Below, piece after piece: positions 30,177-39,424 of a stretch of 64,000 bases of DNA (the stretch's first letter is position 1; every line of letters begins with the position of its first letter). Position numbers and translations under genes: made by a program. The notes beneath the pieces are model-generated. The model was not told the origin of the DNA. It worked only from the letters and a program-made list of their open reading frames with translations, and did no database searches. This DNA is from Pararhodobacter aggregans (lineage in GTDB: Bacteria > Pseudomonadota > Alphaproteobacteria > Rhodobacterales > Rhodobacteraceae), in contig NZ_QDDR01000008.1 in assembly GCF_003075525.1 (NCBI RefSeq), positions 1 to 64,000 of the forward strand. Reading direction: 5' to 3'.

Positions 30177-32375
30177 CTACCGCCGCCGCCCCTTGCTCTT
30201 CGCCGCCTGCTTGGCATTCGACCCGGCCTTGCCCGCGGTCGAGCGGCCGCGGGTCTTGACGGCTTCCTCGACCGCCTCGTCGACGGCGGTCTGGCGGGCC
30301 AGCGGGTCGTCGGCGATGGCGAGTTCGACCGCTTCCAGCCGCTTGATCTCGTCGCGCAGCCGCGCGGCTTCCTCGAATTCCAGATTCTCGGCCGCCTTGC
30401 GCATCTCGGTGCGCATCGCGTCGAGATGGGCGGCGAGGTTGGCGCCGACCATGGGCTTCGACACCTTGGTGGTGACGCGCGACTGATCGGTGTCGCCCTG
30501 CCACAGACCGCTCAGCACGTCATCGACGTTTTTCCTGACAGTCTGGGGGGTTATGCCGTGTTCTTCGTTGTAGGCGATCTGTTTGGCGCGGCGGCGGTTG
30601 GTCTCGTCCATGGCGCGCTGCATGGAGCCGGTGATCTTGTCCGCATACATGATGACCCGGCCATCGGCGTTGCGCGCGGCGCGGCCGATGGTCTGGATCA
30701 GCGAGGTTTCCGAGCGCAGGAAACCCTCCTTGTCGGCGTCCAGAATGGCCACCAGCCCGCATTCGGGGATGTCGAGCCCCTCGCGCAGCAGGTTGATGCC
30801 GATCAGCACGTCGAAGGCGCCGAGCCGCAGATCGCGGAGAATCTCAATCCTTTCAATCGTGTCGATGTCGGAATGCATGTAGCGCACCCGGATGCCCTGT
30901 TCGTGCAGATATTCCGTGAGATCCTCGGCCATGCGCTTGGTGAGCGTGGTGACCAGCACCCGCAGCCCTTCGGCCGCGACCTTGCGGATTTCGTCAAGAA
31001 GATCGTCCACCTGCATGGAAACAGGGCGAATTTCGACCATCGGGTCCAGCAGGCCGGTCGGCCGGATCACCTGTTCGGCAAAGACGCCGCCGGCCTGATC
31101 CATCTCCCAGGCGGCGGGGGTGGCCGAGACGAAGACCGATTGCGGGCGCATCGCGTCCCATTCCTCGAACTTCAGGGGCCGGTTGTCCATGCAGGAGGGC
31201 AGCCGGAACCCGTGGTCGGCCAGCACCGATTTGCGCCGGAAGTCGCCCCGGTACATGCCGCCGATCTGCGGCACCGTGACATGGGATTCGTCCGCGAAAA
31301 CAATGGCCTGATCGGGGATGAACTCAAACAGGGTGGGCGGCGGCTCGCCGGGCGCGCGCCCCGTCAGATAGCGGGAATAGTTTTCGATCCCGTTGCAGAC
31401 GCCGGTGGCCTCCAGCATCTCCAGATCGAAATTCGTGCGCTGCTCCAGCCGCTGGGCTTCCAGCAGTTTCCCCTCGGCGTTCAGCTGCTTCAGCCGGTGG
31501 AACAGCTCTTCCTTGATGCCCTTGATCGCCTGCTGCAGCGTCGGCCGGGGCGTCACGTAATGGCTGTTGGCATAGATGCGGATCTGCTCGAAACTGTCGG
31601 TCTTCTTGCCGGTCAAGGGATCGAATTCGGTAATCGCTTCAAGCTCTTCGCCGAAGAAGCTGAAGCGCCAGGCCCGGTCGTCGAGGTGGGCGGGCCAGAC
31701 CTCGACCACGTCGCCGCGCACCCGGAACGAGCCGCGCTGGAAACCCGCGTCATTGCGCCGGTATTGCTGCGCCACCAGTTCGCCGATGAAGCCGCGCGGG
31801 TCGTAGAGCTGGCCGACCGTCAGATCCTGGGTCATGGCCGAATAGGTCTCGACCGAGCCGATGCCATAGATGCAGCTGACCGAGGCGACGATGATTACAT
31901 CGTCGCGTTCCAGAAGCGCCCGGGTCGCCGAGTGGCGCATCCGGTCGATGGCCTCGTTGATCTGCGATTCCTTCTCGATATAGGTGTCGGTGCGGGCGAC
32001 ATAGGCTTCGGGCTGGTAGTAATCATAGTAGCTGACGAAATACTCGACCGCGTTGTCGGGGAAGAAGCCCTTGAATTCGCCGTACAATTGCGCGGCAAGG
32101 GTCTTGTTCGGCGCCAGGATGATCGCCGGGCGCTGCGTCTCCTCGATGATCTTGGCCATGGTGAAGGTCTTGCCGGTGCCGGTCGCGCCCAGCAGCACCT
32201 GGTTGCGCTCGCCGTCCCTGAGCCCGCCCGACAGCTCGGCGATGGCCGTGGGCTGGTCGCCTGCGGGCTGGAAGGGCGTCTTCAGCACGAATTGCTTGCC
32301 CCCCTCCAGCTTTTCTCGCCGGGGGGCGGCCATCATCGGCATGTCGTTCAGGACATCGGGGCGGTTGTTGTGCAT
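30177..32375 (-). CDS. uvrB: Excinuclease ABC subunit B
   Basis: UvrB is the damage-verifying helicase of nucleotide excision repair. Walker A GATGTGKT is at residues 63-70. The beta-hairpin region [14 protein letters not shown], motif [11 protein letters not shown] and a C-terminal UVR domain ([20 protein letters not shown]) are all present. ATG 32375 gives 732 aa. The frame stays open to 33014, but that extension has no UvrB similarity and covers the divergent complex I gene. The tail is Lys/Arg-rich (SKGRRR). Confidence 0.97.
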   Translation of the reverse strand: MHNNRPDVLNDMPMMAAPRREKLEGGKQFVLKTPFQPAGDQPTAIAELSGGLRDGERNQVLLGATGTGKTFTMAKIIEETQRPAIILAPNKTLAAQLYGEFKGFFPDNAVEYFVSYYDYYQPEAYVARTDTYIEKESQINEAIDRMRHSATRALLERDDVIIVASVSCIYGIGSVETYSAMTQDLTVGQLYDPRGFIGELVAQQYRRNDAGFQRGSFRVRGDVVEVWPAHLDDRAWRFSFFGEELEAITEFDPLTGKKTDSFEQIRIYANSHYVTPRPTLQQAIKGIKEELFHRLKQLNAEGKLLEAQRLEQRTNFDLEMLEATGVCNGIENYSRYLTGRAPGEPPPTLFEFIPDQAIVFADESHVTVPQIGGMYRGDFRRKSVLADHGFRLPSCMDNRPLKFEEWDAMRPQSVFVSATPAAWEMDQAGGVFAEQVIRPTGLLDPMVEIRPVSMQVDDLLDEIRKVAAEGLRVLVTTLTKRMAEDLTEYLHEQGIRVRYMHSDIDTIERIEILRDLRLGAFDVLIGINLLREGLDIPECGLVAILDADKEGFLRSETSLIQTIGRAARNADGRVIMYADKITGSMQRAMDETNRRRAKQIAYNEEHGITPQTVRKNVDDVLSGLWQGDTDQSRVTTKVSKPMVGANLAAHLDAMRTEMRKAAENLEFEEAARLRDEIKRLEAVELAIADDPLARQTAVDEAVEEAVKTRGRSTAGKAGSNAKQAAKSKGRRR

Positions 32376-32546
32376 CGGGCGGACCTTTGGCTTCGCTCCT
32401 AGAATTGTGCCTATTTTGTTCTTCTGCAAGGGGCGGCAGGGCCGCTGCTGCCCTGCTGGTGCGGAAAGCGGCGCAAAGCCTTGCCGGAAAGCCTTGTCAG
32501 GGGGGGCCGAATTTCGGATAAGGCGGCAAGTCAGACGGAGTCTTCC

Positions 32547-32858
32547 ATGCGCGCCCGTATCTATCGTCCCGCCCGCAACGCCATGCAATCGGGCATGGCC
32601 CGCACCAAGCAGTGGATCCTCGATTTCGCGCCGGCCGAAGCGCGCGAAAAGGACCCGTTGATGGGTTGGACCGGCTCGGGTGACACCCAGTCGCAGGTGC
32701 GGCTGCGCTTCGCCACCCAGGCCGAGGCCGAGGCCTATGCCCGCGCGAATGGCATCGACTATGTGGTGCAGGCCCCGAAAGAGCGCGCGGCGAACATCCG
32801 CGTGCAGGGCTACGGCGAGAATTTCGCCACGAACCGCAGGCAAGTCTGGACGCATTGA
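32547..32858 (+). CDS. Complex I accessory subunit, NDUFS4-like (ETC complex I subunit)
   Basis: The 103-aa protein matches the NDUFS4/ETC_C1 family, one of the few accessory subunits shared by alphaproteobacterial and mitochondrial complex [43 protein letters not shown] and [13 protein letters not shown]. It is divergent from uvrB and stands alone, away from the nuo operon, followed by a terminator. Confidence 0.92.
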   Translation: MRARIYRPARNAMQSGMARTKQWILDFAPAEAREKDPLMGWTGSGDTQSQVRLRFATQAEAEAYARANGIDYVVQAPKERAANIRVQGYGENFATNRRQVWTH

Positions 32859-32913
32859 GCGGCTAGGCCGGAGGGGGCAGGTCCCCCGGGATCCGGGTCG
32901 AGGCTGATGCGAG

Positions 32914-32940
32914 GGCGCCCTGTCGGGGGCGCCTTTTTTT
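32914..32940 (+). terminator. Rho-independent terminator after the NDUFS4-like gene
   Basis: GGCGCCC (32914-32920) pairs with GGGCGCC (32927-32933), followed by seven T. Confidence 0.85.
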
Positions 32941-33040
32941 GCTGCGCGGGGGGGCGCCCTGCGCCGATACTTCGGCCTGGATGAAAGCAACGGGGGATGC
33001 GGGCGGGGTAACACCGGGCCGGTATCACAGGGAGCCCCCG

Positions 33041-33949
33041 ATGCAGAGCCAGGACAAGACCCTCGATTACGCCCTGCTGGGGCTTCTGGCGCTGCTCTGG
33101 GGCTCGTCCTATATCTTTACCAAGGTGGCGGTGGCCGAGATCCCGCCGGTCACGCTGATCGCGCTGCGGGTCGCGGGGGCGGCGCTGTTTCTCGGACTGG
33201 TCCTGAGGATCCGCGGCGAGCGCCTGCCGCGCGGCTGGCGGCTTTGGGGCAGGCTGGGGCTGCAGGCCTTCTTCAACAGTATCGGCGCCTGGACGGTGCT
33301 GGCCTGGGGCCAGCAACATGTCGAGGCCGGTCTGGCGAGCGTGCTGAATTCGACCTCGCCGATCTTCGTCTTCCTGTTTACCGTGTTCTTCACGCGGGAG
33401 GCGCCTGACGCGCGCAAGCTGCTGGGGGCGCTGCTGGGGCTGGGCGGCGTGGTGCTGATCGTGGGGGTCGAGGCGCTGGCGGGGCTGGGCGAGTCGCTGG
33501 CCGGACAGCTGGCCTGCCTCTCGGGTGCGATGCTCTACGCGGGGGCGGCGCTTCATGGGCGCAACTTCGCCCGGGTCGGGGCCCTGCAGACGGCGTTGGG
33601 GACGATGATCTGGGCGACCTTGGTGCTGGTGCCGCTGGCCTTCGTGGTCGAGGCTCCGCTGAGCCTCAGGCCAAGCCTCACCGCGCTCGCGGCCACGCTG
33701 ATCCTGGCGGTCTCCTGCACCGGGTTGGCGCTGCTGGTCTATTTCCGGCTGGTGCGGACATTGGGGCCGCTGGGCGTCGCCAGCCAGAGCTATCTGCGGG
33801 CGGGGATCGGGGTGTTGCTGGGGGTGGCGGTGCTGGGCGAGCGGCTGTCGCTGCCGGTGGTGCTGGGCCTCTGCGCGGCGATCGCCGGGGTCTGGATGAT
33901 GAACGCCGGGCCCCGGCGCGCGGCGGTCAGCGCGCCCGGCGCAGGCTGA
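33041..33949 (+). CDS. EamA/DMT-family transporter
   Basis: Ten hydrophobic segments in two five-helix EamA repeats mark a drug/metabolite transporter; the first repeat starts [20 protein letters not shown] and the second around residue 155. ATG 33041 ([14 protein letters not shown]) follows the AGGGAG site. The substrate cannot be read from sequence; many members export amino acids or related metabolites. The last 23 bp overlap the 3' end of the convergent benE-like gene. Confidence 0.88.
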   Translation: MQSQDKTLDYALLGLLALLWGSSYIFTKVAVAEIPPVTLIALRVAGAALFLGLVLRIRGERLPRGWRLWGRLGLQAFFNSIGAWTVLAWGQQHVEAGLASVLNSTSPIFVFLFTVFFTREAPDARKLLGALLGLGGVVLIVGVEALAGLGESLAGQLACLSGAMLYAGAALHGRNFARVGALQTALGTMIWATLVLVPLAFVVEAPLSLRPSLTALAATLILAVSCTGLALLVYFRLVRTLGPLGVASQSYLRAGIGVLLGVAVLGERLSLPVVLGLCAAIAGVWMMNAGPRRAAVSAPGAG

Positions 33950-35078
33950 ACCGGACCACCAGCCCCAGCAGCAGCGCCCAGAACGGCGCGCCGATCCCGT
34001 AAAGGCTGAAGCCGCTCGCCGTTGCCATGAAGGTGAGGAGTGCCGCCTCGCGCTCGTCCTTCGGGGCCATCGCCGCCGACAGGCTGTTGCCGATGGAGCC
34101 CAGCAGCGCCAGCGCGGCGATGGTCAGGACCAGCGCCCTGGGGAGGATGAGGAAGAGGCCGATCACCGTGGCCCCCATCAGCCCGATGACGACATAGAAG
34201 CTGCCGGCGAACAGCGCGGCCTTGTAGCGGGTGCGGGGATTGTCGTCGGCGTCCGGCCCGGTGCAGATCGCCGCGGTGATGGCCGCGAGGTTGAAGGCGT
34301 AGCCGCCGAAGGGGGCCAGCAGCAGGCTGAAGAGCCCGGTCACGGTGATGGCCCGGCCGATGTCGGGCCTGTAGCCATCGGCGCGCAGCGTCACCACGCC
34401 CGGCATGTTCTGCGAACTCATGGTCACCAGAAACATCGGCAGCCCCAGCCCGATCAGCGCGGGCAGCGAGAATTCGGGCATGACGAATTCCGGCCGGGCC
34501 AGGGCGACCGGCAGGCTGACGCCCTCGAACCCGCCCGTCGCCGCAACGTAGGCAAGGCCCGCAAAGAAGACCCCGGCAATCGCATAGCGCGGCGCGAGGC
34601 GCTTGAGCGCGAGATAGGCGGCGCCCATCAGCAGCACCAATGTCCTGTCGCTGCCGAGCGCGTCGAAGATCTTCATGCCGAAAGAAAACAGGATCCCCGC
34701 CAGCATCGCATTGGCCAGGCTGTCGGGGATGAGCCGCGTGAGCTTGTCGAACCAGCCGCTCAGGCCGGTGGCGATCAGGAGCAGCGCGCAGAGGATGAAG
34801 GCGCCGGTGGCCTGCGGCAGGCTGAGGCCGCTGCTCAGCGCGATCAGCGCCGCGCCCGGGGTCGACCAGGCGGTCAGCACCGGCATCCGGTTGCCCAGCG
34901 ACAGGACCAGGGTCGACAGCCCCATGCCCAGCCCCAGCACCAGCATCCAGCTGTTGGCCTGGGCATCGGTCGCGCCCAGCCGGTCGATGGCCTGAAAGAT
35001 GATGGCGACCGAACTGGTATAGCCCACCAGGACGGCGATGAATCCGGCCGCGACATGCGAAAGCTTGAACGGGAGCAA
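33927..35078 (-). CDS. BenE-family benzoate/H+ symporter-like transporter
   Basis: BenE proteins are inner-membrane transporters related to the nucleobase-cation family and proposed to import benzoate. The 383-aa protein matches the family from its first residues (AAGFIAVLVGYTSSVAIIFQA) through FLVTMSSQNMPGVVTLRADGY and FGGYAFNLAAITAAICTGP. About eleven or twelve hydrophobic segments. It starts with TTG 35078, needed to keep the family N-terminus. No benzoate catabolic gene is nearby, so the substrate is uncertain. Confidence 0.88.
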   Translation of the reverse strand: MLPFKLSHVAAGFIAVLVGYTSSVAIIFQAIDRLGATDAQANSWMLVLGLGMGLSTLVLSLGNRMPVLTAWSTPGAALIALSSGLSLPQATGAFILCALLLIATGLSGWFDKLTRLIPDSLANAMLAGILFSFGMKIFDALGSDRTLVLLMGAAYLALKRLAPRYAIAGVFFAGLAYVAATGGFEGVSLPVALARPEFVMPEFSLPALIGLGLPMFLVTMSSQNMPGVVTLRADGYRPDIGRAITVTGLFSLLLAPFGGYAFNLAAITAAICTGPDADDNPRTRYKAALFAGSFYVVIGLMGATVIGLFLILPRALVLTIAALALLGSIGNSLSAAMAPKDEREAALLTFMATASGFSLYGIGAPFWALLLGLVVRFSLRRAR

Positions 35079-35177
35079 GGCGGCCTCTAAGCAGGAATCG
35101 TGCGTTATTGCGGTCGATCCCCTTTACGCCCGTGCGCTATAGCGCACAAGATGGAAAGCAGCGGAGGCCGCCGAGAG

Positions 35178-35729
35178 ATGACAGAAACACGCGGCGGCGA
35201 TCTGGTCGGGGCCAATCTGCGCAAGGCGCGGGGGCAGGCGGGGCTGAGCCTGTCGCAGGCGGCCGAGCTGACCGGGGTCAGCAAGGCGATGCTGGGTCAG
35301 ATCGAGCGCGGCGAAAGCAGCCCGACGCTGGCGGTGCTGTGGAAGCTCTGCAAGGGGCTGCAACTGCCGCTGACGGCACTGATCGGCCCGGCGGCGACGC
35401 CCTCGACCCGCGGTCCGTCCGAGGGGCAGGCGCCGGTCAGGGAGGGCCCCTCCTTCCGCACGCTCTTTCCCTTCGATCCCCGGACCGGATGCGAGGTCTT
35501 CCTGCATGACCTCGCCCCGCATTGGCAGCATCTGTCGGCGGCGCATGGCGCCGGGGTGATCGAGGATGTCTTCGTCGTCGAGGGCTCGGTGGAGATCCTG
35601 CTCGAGGGGGAATGGCTGCGGGTCGAGTGCGGTCAGGCGCTGCGCTTCAACGCCGACCAGCCGCATGGTTATCGCAACCCGCGGGCCACGCCCTCGCGTT
35701 TTCACAACACGATGCATTATCCGCGTTGA
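35178..35729 (+). CDS. XRE-family regulator with C-terminal cupin domain
   Basis: The N-terminal half is an HTH_3 domain (ANLRKARGQAGLSLSQAAELTG, then SKAMLGQIERGESSPTLAVLWKL). The C-terminal half is a small cupin (VIEDVFVVEGSVEILLEGEW, FNADQPHGYRNP). Such HTH-cupin proteins are usually repressors that sense a small molecule and often control a neighbouring transporter; the divergent benE-like gene 99 bp away is the obvious target. ATG 35178 has GGAGG ten bases upstream; 183 aa. Confidence 0.9.
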   Translation: MTETRGGDLVGANLRKARGQAGLSLSQAAELTGVSKAMLGQIERGESSPTLAVLWKLCKGLQLPLTALIGPAATPSTRGPSEGQAPVREGPSFRTLFPFDPRTGCEVFLHDLAPHWQHLSAAHGAGVIEDVFVVEGSVEILLEGEWLRVECGQALRFNADQPHGYRNPRATPSRFHNTMHYPR

Positions 35730-36640
35730 GCGCCGCCCCGCGTCGCCGCCTCGCGCACCAGCGTCAGGAAGGCGGAGAAACCGGCCGTCGGGTGCCGCCT
35801 GCCGGGGTAGTAGAGGCTGAAGCCGGGGCGGGGCGGCGTCCATTCCTCAAGCAGGCGGATCAGACGGCCGGCGGCGATATCCGCGGCCACGTCCTGTTCG
35901 ATGAAAAAGCCGATCCCGGCGCCCTCCAGCACCGCGGTACGGGCGATGGCGGGTTCGTCCAGTGTCAGGCGTCCCCTGGCCTCGACCTGCACCGACTCGC
36001 CCTGGCGCTGGAACTGCCAGGGGAAGAGGGCGCGGTTCGGCAGGCGCACGCGCAGGCAGTCGTCGGGGCGCAGATCGGCGGGGGTCCGGGGCAGGGGATG
36101 GCTGGCGACCCAGTTGGGCGAGGCCACGACCGCATAGCGTTGCGGCCTCCCCAGCGGCAGGGCGATCATGTCGCGCGGCACCAGATCGGCGGGGCGGATG
36201 CCCAGATCGAAGCCCTCGGCGACGATATCGACCAGTCGGCCTTCGGTCACCAGCTCGACCTGCATCTCCGGGTAGCGGCGCAGGAAATCCACCACCAGCG
36301 GCGCGATCTCGCGCCCGGCCTGGACCGAGGCGTTGATCCGCAACAGGCCCGAGGGGGTGCTGCGCAGCGATTGCGCGCTCTCCATCGCGCCGCGGATCTC
36401 GGCCAGCGCCGGGCCGATACGGTCGACAAAGGCCAGCCCGGCGTCGCTCAGCGACACGCTGCGCGTCGTCCGGTTGAACAGCCGCACGCCGAGGCTGGCC
36501 TCGAGCCGCCCGATGGCATGCGACAGCGCCGTGGTCGACATGCCGAGGTCCAACGCCGCCGCCCGGAAGGAACCGCGCCGGGCGATGGCCAGCACCGCCT
36601 CAAGCCCTTTCAGCCCGGTCTCCATCATCATCCCGTTCAT
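35717..36640 (-). CDS. LysR-family transcriptional regulator
   Basis: The N-terminal winged helix is typical: GLKGLEAVLAIARRGSFRAA, then LSHAIGRLEASLGVRLFNRTTRSVSLS. The remaining ~220 residues form the two-lobed effector domain, closest by eye to the CrgA/DmlR-type group. ATG 36640 gives 307 aa; the frame remains open further upstream to 36901 but that part would cross the operator and the divergent gene. It is divergent from the SnoaL-like gene with a perfect dyad between them. Confidence 0.92.
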   Translation of the reverse strand: MNGMMMETGLKGLEAVLAIARRGSFRAAALDLGMSTTALSHAIGRLEASLGVRLFNRTTRSVSLSDAGLAFVDRIGPALAEIRGAMESAQSLRSTPSGLLRINASVQAGREIAPLVVDFLRRYPEMQVELVTEGRLVDIVAEGFDLGIRPADLVPRDMIALPLGRPQRYAVVASPNWVASHPLPRTPADLRPDDCLRVRLPNRALFPWQFQRQGESVQVEARGRLTLDEPAIARTAVLEGAGIGFFIEQDVAADIAAGRLIRLLEEWTPPRPGFSLYYPGRRHPTAGFSAFLTLVREAATRGGAQRG

Positions 36641-36650
36641 GGCATCAAAG

Positions 36651-36679
36651 CATGCCGATTTATCCCGATTATCGGCATG
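36651..36679. promoter_or_regulatory. Likely LysR operator, 9-bp perfect dyad with 11-bp spacer
   Basis: CATGCCGAT (36651-36659) and ATCGGCATG (36671-36679) are exact reverse complements separated by 11 bp. The dyad lies in the 87-bp gap between the LysR gene and the divergent SnoaL-like gene. A T-N11-A-centred dyad in this place is the classical LysR arrangement. Confidence 0.75.
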
Positions 36680-36727
36680 GAGATCCAGAACTATCTTGCG
36701 GGAGAGACAGATCTGAAAGGACATCCC

Positions 36728-37048
36728 ATGAATCTTCCCGCCGCCGTCAGCACCTATTTCACCGCCCGCGCGCCCGAAGATGGCGCGGCCTTCGCCGCCG
36801 CCTTCGCCCCCGAGGCCATCGTCCATGACGAAGGGCAGCGCCATCAGGGCGGCCCGGCGATCCGCGACTGGTGGCTGGCCGCCAAGGCCAGGTACCGCCA
36901 CGAGGCCGTGCCGCTGGAAGTCTCCGAGCAGGACGGCAAGACAAGGGTCCGCGCCCGGGTCACCGGCGATTTCCCGGGAAGCCCGGCAGTGCTGACCTTC
37001 GCCTTCGGGCTCAGGGACGGGCGGATCGCCGATCTTGCCATCGGCTGA
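36728..37048 (+). CDS. SnoaL/NTF2-like protein
   Basis: The 106-aa protein is a single NTF2-like (SnoaL-type) domain: helix ISTYFTAR-like start, AFAPEAIVHDEGQRHQG, IRDWWLAAKARY, and the beta sheet ending FGLRDGRIADLAIG. These small alpha+beta barrels are isomerases, hydrolases or plain binding proteins; no catalytic residues stand out. Probably the regulated target of the divergent LysR gene. Confidence 0.85.
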   Translation: MNLPAAVSTYFTARAPEDGAAFAAAFAPEAIVHDEGQRHQGGPAIRDWWLAAKARYRHEAVPLEVSEQDGKTRVRARVTGDFPGSPAVLTFAFGLRDGRIADLAIG

Positions 37049-37077
37049 ACCCGACAGGCGGCGGCTGGCCAGATCCC

Positions 37078-37617
37078 TCAGGGCCTGCCCAGCCGCCGCA
37101 GGACCGCTTCCACATCGTCCAGAAGCCGGGTCCAGCCGCCCTCTGCGTCTATGCCGTTGATCCGCATCAGGAACAGGCCCTCGACCGCCAGAAAGGCCAC
37201 GCGGGCGGCCTGGGCCTCGGGACTGTCGCCGGCGAGGCGGGCGAAGGTCGCGTGATACCAGTCGCGGGTGGCCTGCAGATTGGCCGGATCCTCCAGATAG
37301 CTGACCAGAAGCGCCGCCATCTTGGCGTTCATCGCCTGTTGCGAGACGCGCGTCGCCTCGATGTAGCGCAGCGCGAAGTCGACCGGGTCCGCAGGCGCCG
37401 GATCGCCGAGCAGGGCGTCGAACCTGTCGGTCCAGCGGTCGATCAGCGCCCGCACGAGGGCATCCTTGCTGGCGAAGGAATACTGCACGCCCCCCTTCGA
37501 GATCCCGGCCGCCTGCGCCAGTGCGCCGATGGTCAGCGCACCGCCGCCGCCCTGGCGCACGATCTCGTCGGCCAGATCCAGCAGGGCTTCACGGCTGATT
37601 GTCGGTGTCCGTCCCAT
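37078..37617 (-). CDS. TetR-family transcriptional regulator
   Basis: The N-terminal helix-turn-helix reads ALTIGALAQAAGISKGGVQYSFASKDALVRALI, characteristic of TetR repressors with the KGGVQYSFASK signature of a C-terminal TetR_C subgroup. The remainder is the helical ligand-binding domain. 179 aa. It is divergent from the MFS exporter across 75 bp that contain a palindrome, so it most likely represses the exporter and itself. Confidence 0.92.
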   Translation of the reverse strand: MGRTPTISREALLDLADEIVRQGGGGALTIGALAQAAGISKGGVQYSFASKDALVRALIDRWTDRFDALLGDPAPADPVDFALRYIEATRVSQQAMNAKMAALLVSYLEDPANLQATRDWYHATFARLAGDSPEAQAARVAFLAVEGLFLMRINGIDAEGGWTRLLDDVEAVLRRLGRP

Positions 37618-37637
37618 GGCGCCTCACATTGTGATTG

Positions 37638-37657
37638 AATTCCATACGTATGTATTT
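37638..37657. promoter_or_regulatory. Likely TetR operator, CATACGTATG palindrome
   Basis: CATACGTATG (37643-37652) is a perfect 10-bp palindrome with partly symmetric AT-rich flanks (AAT...TTT), in the middle of the unusually AT-rich tetR-MFS intergenic region. This is the usual size and place for a TetR operator. Confidence 0.65.
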
Positions 37658-37692
37658 ATATCGGCGCCTGCAATGATGTTGTCAGGTGACCC

Positions 37693-39216
37693 ATGTCCTC
37701 TCCGACCCCCGATCCGAAACGCTGGCTGGTGCTGCTGGCGGTGATGCTGGCCTTCCTGCCGGTGGTGCTGGACATGACCATCCTGCATGTCGCGGTGCCG
37801 CGGCTGACGCAGGCGCTGAATGCCTCGGGCACCGAGGTGTTGTGGATCATCGACATCTATCCCTTGCTGATGGCGGGGCTGCTGGTGCCGATGGGCACGC
37901 TGTCCGACCGGGTCGGCAACCGCCGCATCCTGTTGACCGGCCTGATGATCTTTGCCGCGGCCTCGGTCTGGGCGGCCTTCGCGCAAAGCGCGGGCGCGCT
38001 GATCGCGGCCCGGGTGTTCCTGGCGCTGGGCGGCTCGATGATCATGCCCTGCGTGCTGGGCCTGATCCGCAAGACCTTCGAGGATCCGGGCGAACGCGCC
38101 ATCGCGCTGGGCCTTTGGGGCACGGTCGGCTCGGCGGGCGCGGCGGTCGGGCCGCTGGTCGGCGGCGCGATGCTCGAACATTTCTGGTGGGGATCGGTGT
38201 TCCTGATCAACGTGCCGGTCATGCTGGTCGTGGCTCCGGCCTGCTGGTTCCTCCTGCCGCGCGTCGAGGCGACGACACCGGGCCAGTGGCGCATCGGGCA
38301 GGCGCTGCTGCTCATCCTTGGCATGATCGCTGTGGTCTATGCCGTCAAGGCCGGTTTCGGCGGCAAGCAGCCCTGGTCCGTCGCCGGGCTGGTGCTGGTC
38401 TTCGGCATCGCCACCCTGACCCTTTTCGCGCGCCAGCAGCTGCGCTCGGCCGAGCCGATGCTGGACCTGTCGCTGCTGTCGCATCCGGCGATCCTGGCGG
38501 GATTGCTGATGGCGATGGTTGCCGCGGGCGCGCTGGCGGGGGTCGAACTGACGCTGGCGCAAGAGCTGCAATACGTGCTGGGCAAGACGCCGCTGCAGGC
38601 GGGCCTCTTCATGGTGCCGATCATGGCGGCGGCGGCCATCGGCGGGCCGGTCGCGGGGTTCCTGTCCAACCGCTTCGGCCTGCGCCTTGTGGCGAGCCTG
38701 TCGCTGCTGATCGCCGCGGCCTCGCTGCAGATGCTGGCGCAGAGCGATTTCCACGCGCCGGGCCTCGCGGTGCCGCTGGCGCTGGCCGTGCTGGGGCTGA
38801 CGCTGAGCATCGGCCTGACCGCCTCGTCCATCGCCATCATGGGCGCGGTGGAGGCCAGCAAGGGCGGCGCTGCCGGGTCGCTGGAGGCCACGGGCTATGA
38901 ACTGGGCACCGGGCTGGGCATCACCTTTTTCGGGGTCTTCATGTCGGGCGTCTTCAGCCGCGCCATGGAGCTGCCCGCCTCGATCCCCGCGACCCTCGCG
39001 GCCGAGGCCAGCCGCACCATCGGCGACGCCTATATCGTGGCGGGGCGGCTGGGCGGCGCCGAGGGCGCGGCGCTGATCGAGGCCGGGAAAGCCGCCTTCA
39101 CCCAGACCCATGCCGTGCTGCTGAGCACCTCGGCCGGGATCATCACGGCGCTGGCTTTGGTGGTGTTCCTCGCCCTGGCCGGGCACCGGCCGCAGGTGGC
39201 GGGGTCGCCTCATTGA
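37693..39216 (+). CDS. DHA2-type MFS drug exporter (14 helices)
   Basis: Fourteen hydrophobic segments and 507 aa fit the DHA2 (EmrB/SmvA/QacA) branch of proton-driven exporters. The N-terminal motif VVLDMTILHVAVPRL carries the Asp of motif D1. MGTLSDRVGNRRIL is motif A, and LGLWGTVGSAGAAVGPLVGG is motif C of drug antiporters. Its control by the divergent TetR gene fits an inducible efflux pump; substrates such as quaternary ammonium compounds are known for SmvA but only a guess here. Confidence 0.92.
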   Translation: MSSPTPDPKRWLVLLAVMLAFLPVVLDMTILHVAVPRLTQALNASGTEVLWIIDIYPLLMAGLLVPMGTLSDRVGNRRILLTGLMIFAAASVWAAFAQSAGALIAARVFLALGGSMIMPCVLGLIRKTFEDPGERAIALGLWGTVGSAGAAVGPLVGGAMLEHFWWGSVFLINVPVMLVVAPACWFLLPRVEATTPGQWRIGQALLLILGMIAVVYAVKAGFGGKQPWSVAGLVLVFGIATLTLFARQQLRSAEPMLDLSLLSHPAILAGLLMAMVAAGALAGVELTLAQELQYVLGKTPLQAGLFMVPIMAAAAIGGPVAGFLSNRFGLRLVASLSLLIAAASLQMLAQSDFHAPGLAVPLALAVLGLTLSIGLTASSIAIMGAVEASKGGAAGSLEATGYELGTGLGITFFGVFMSGVFSRAMELPASIPATLAAEASRTIGDAYIVAGRLGGAEGAALIEAGKAAFTQTHAVLLSTSAGIITALALVVFLALAGHRPQVAGSPH

Positions 39217-39424
39217 TGGCCCAGCCAGCAGGCTGGTGGCCCGTGCCCGCCTGAAAGCCGGGTCCGCGTTCGCGGAGCCGCCTTTTCCTTGCCGCCGGCG
39301 CGCGCCTGCCGCACAACCGGGCAGCGACAGCGCCGGGCGGGCATCGCCACCGGCCGGCCCGCCGAACGGAGGAGCGCCTGCATGCCTGACCAGATCGACC
39401 CGATCCGCCGCGCGGGGCCGCGCG

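Noticed and set aside
32376-33014. N-terminal extension of UvrB to 945 residues
   Set aside because: The extra 213 residues lack UvrB similarity and lie over the divergent NDUFS4-like gene and its terminator.
39217-39424. N-terminal extension of the CoA-transferase to 39236
   Set aside because: The family N-terminus begins at PLSGLLVVALEQ, right after ATG 39425; the extra 63 residues are Ala/Arg/Pro-rich without similarity.
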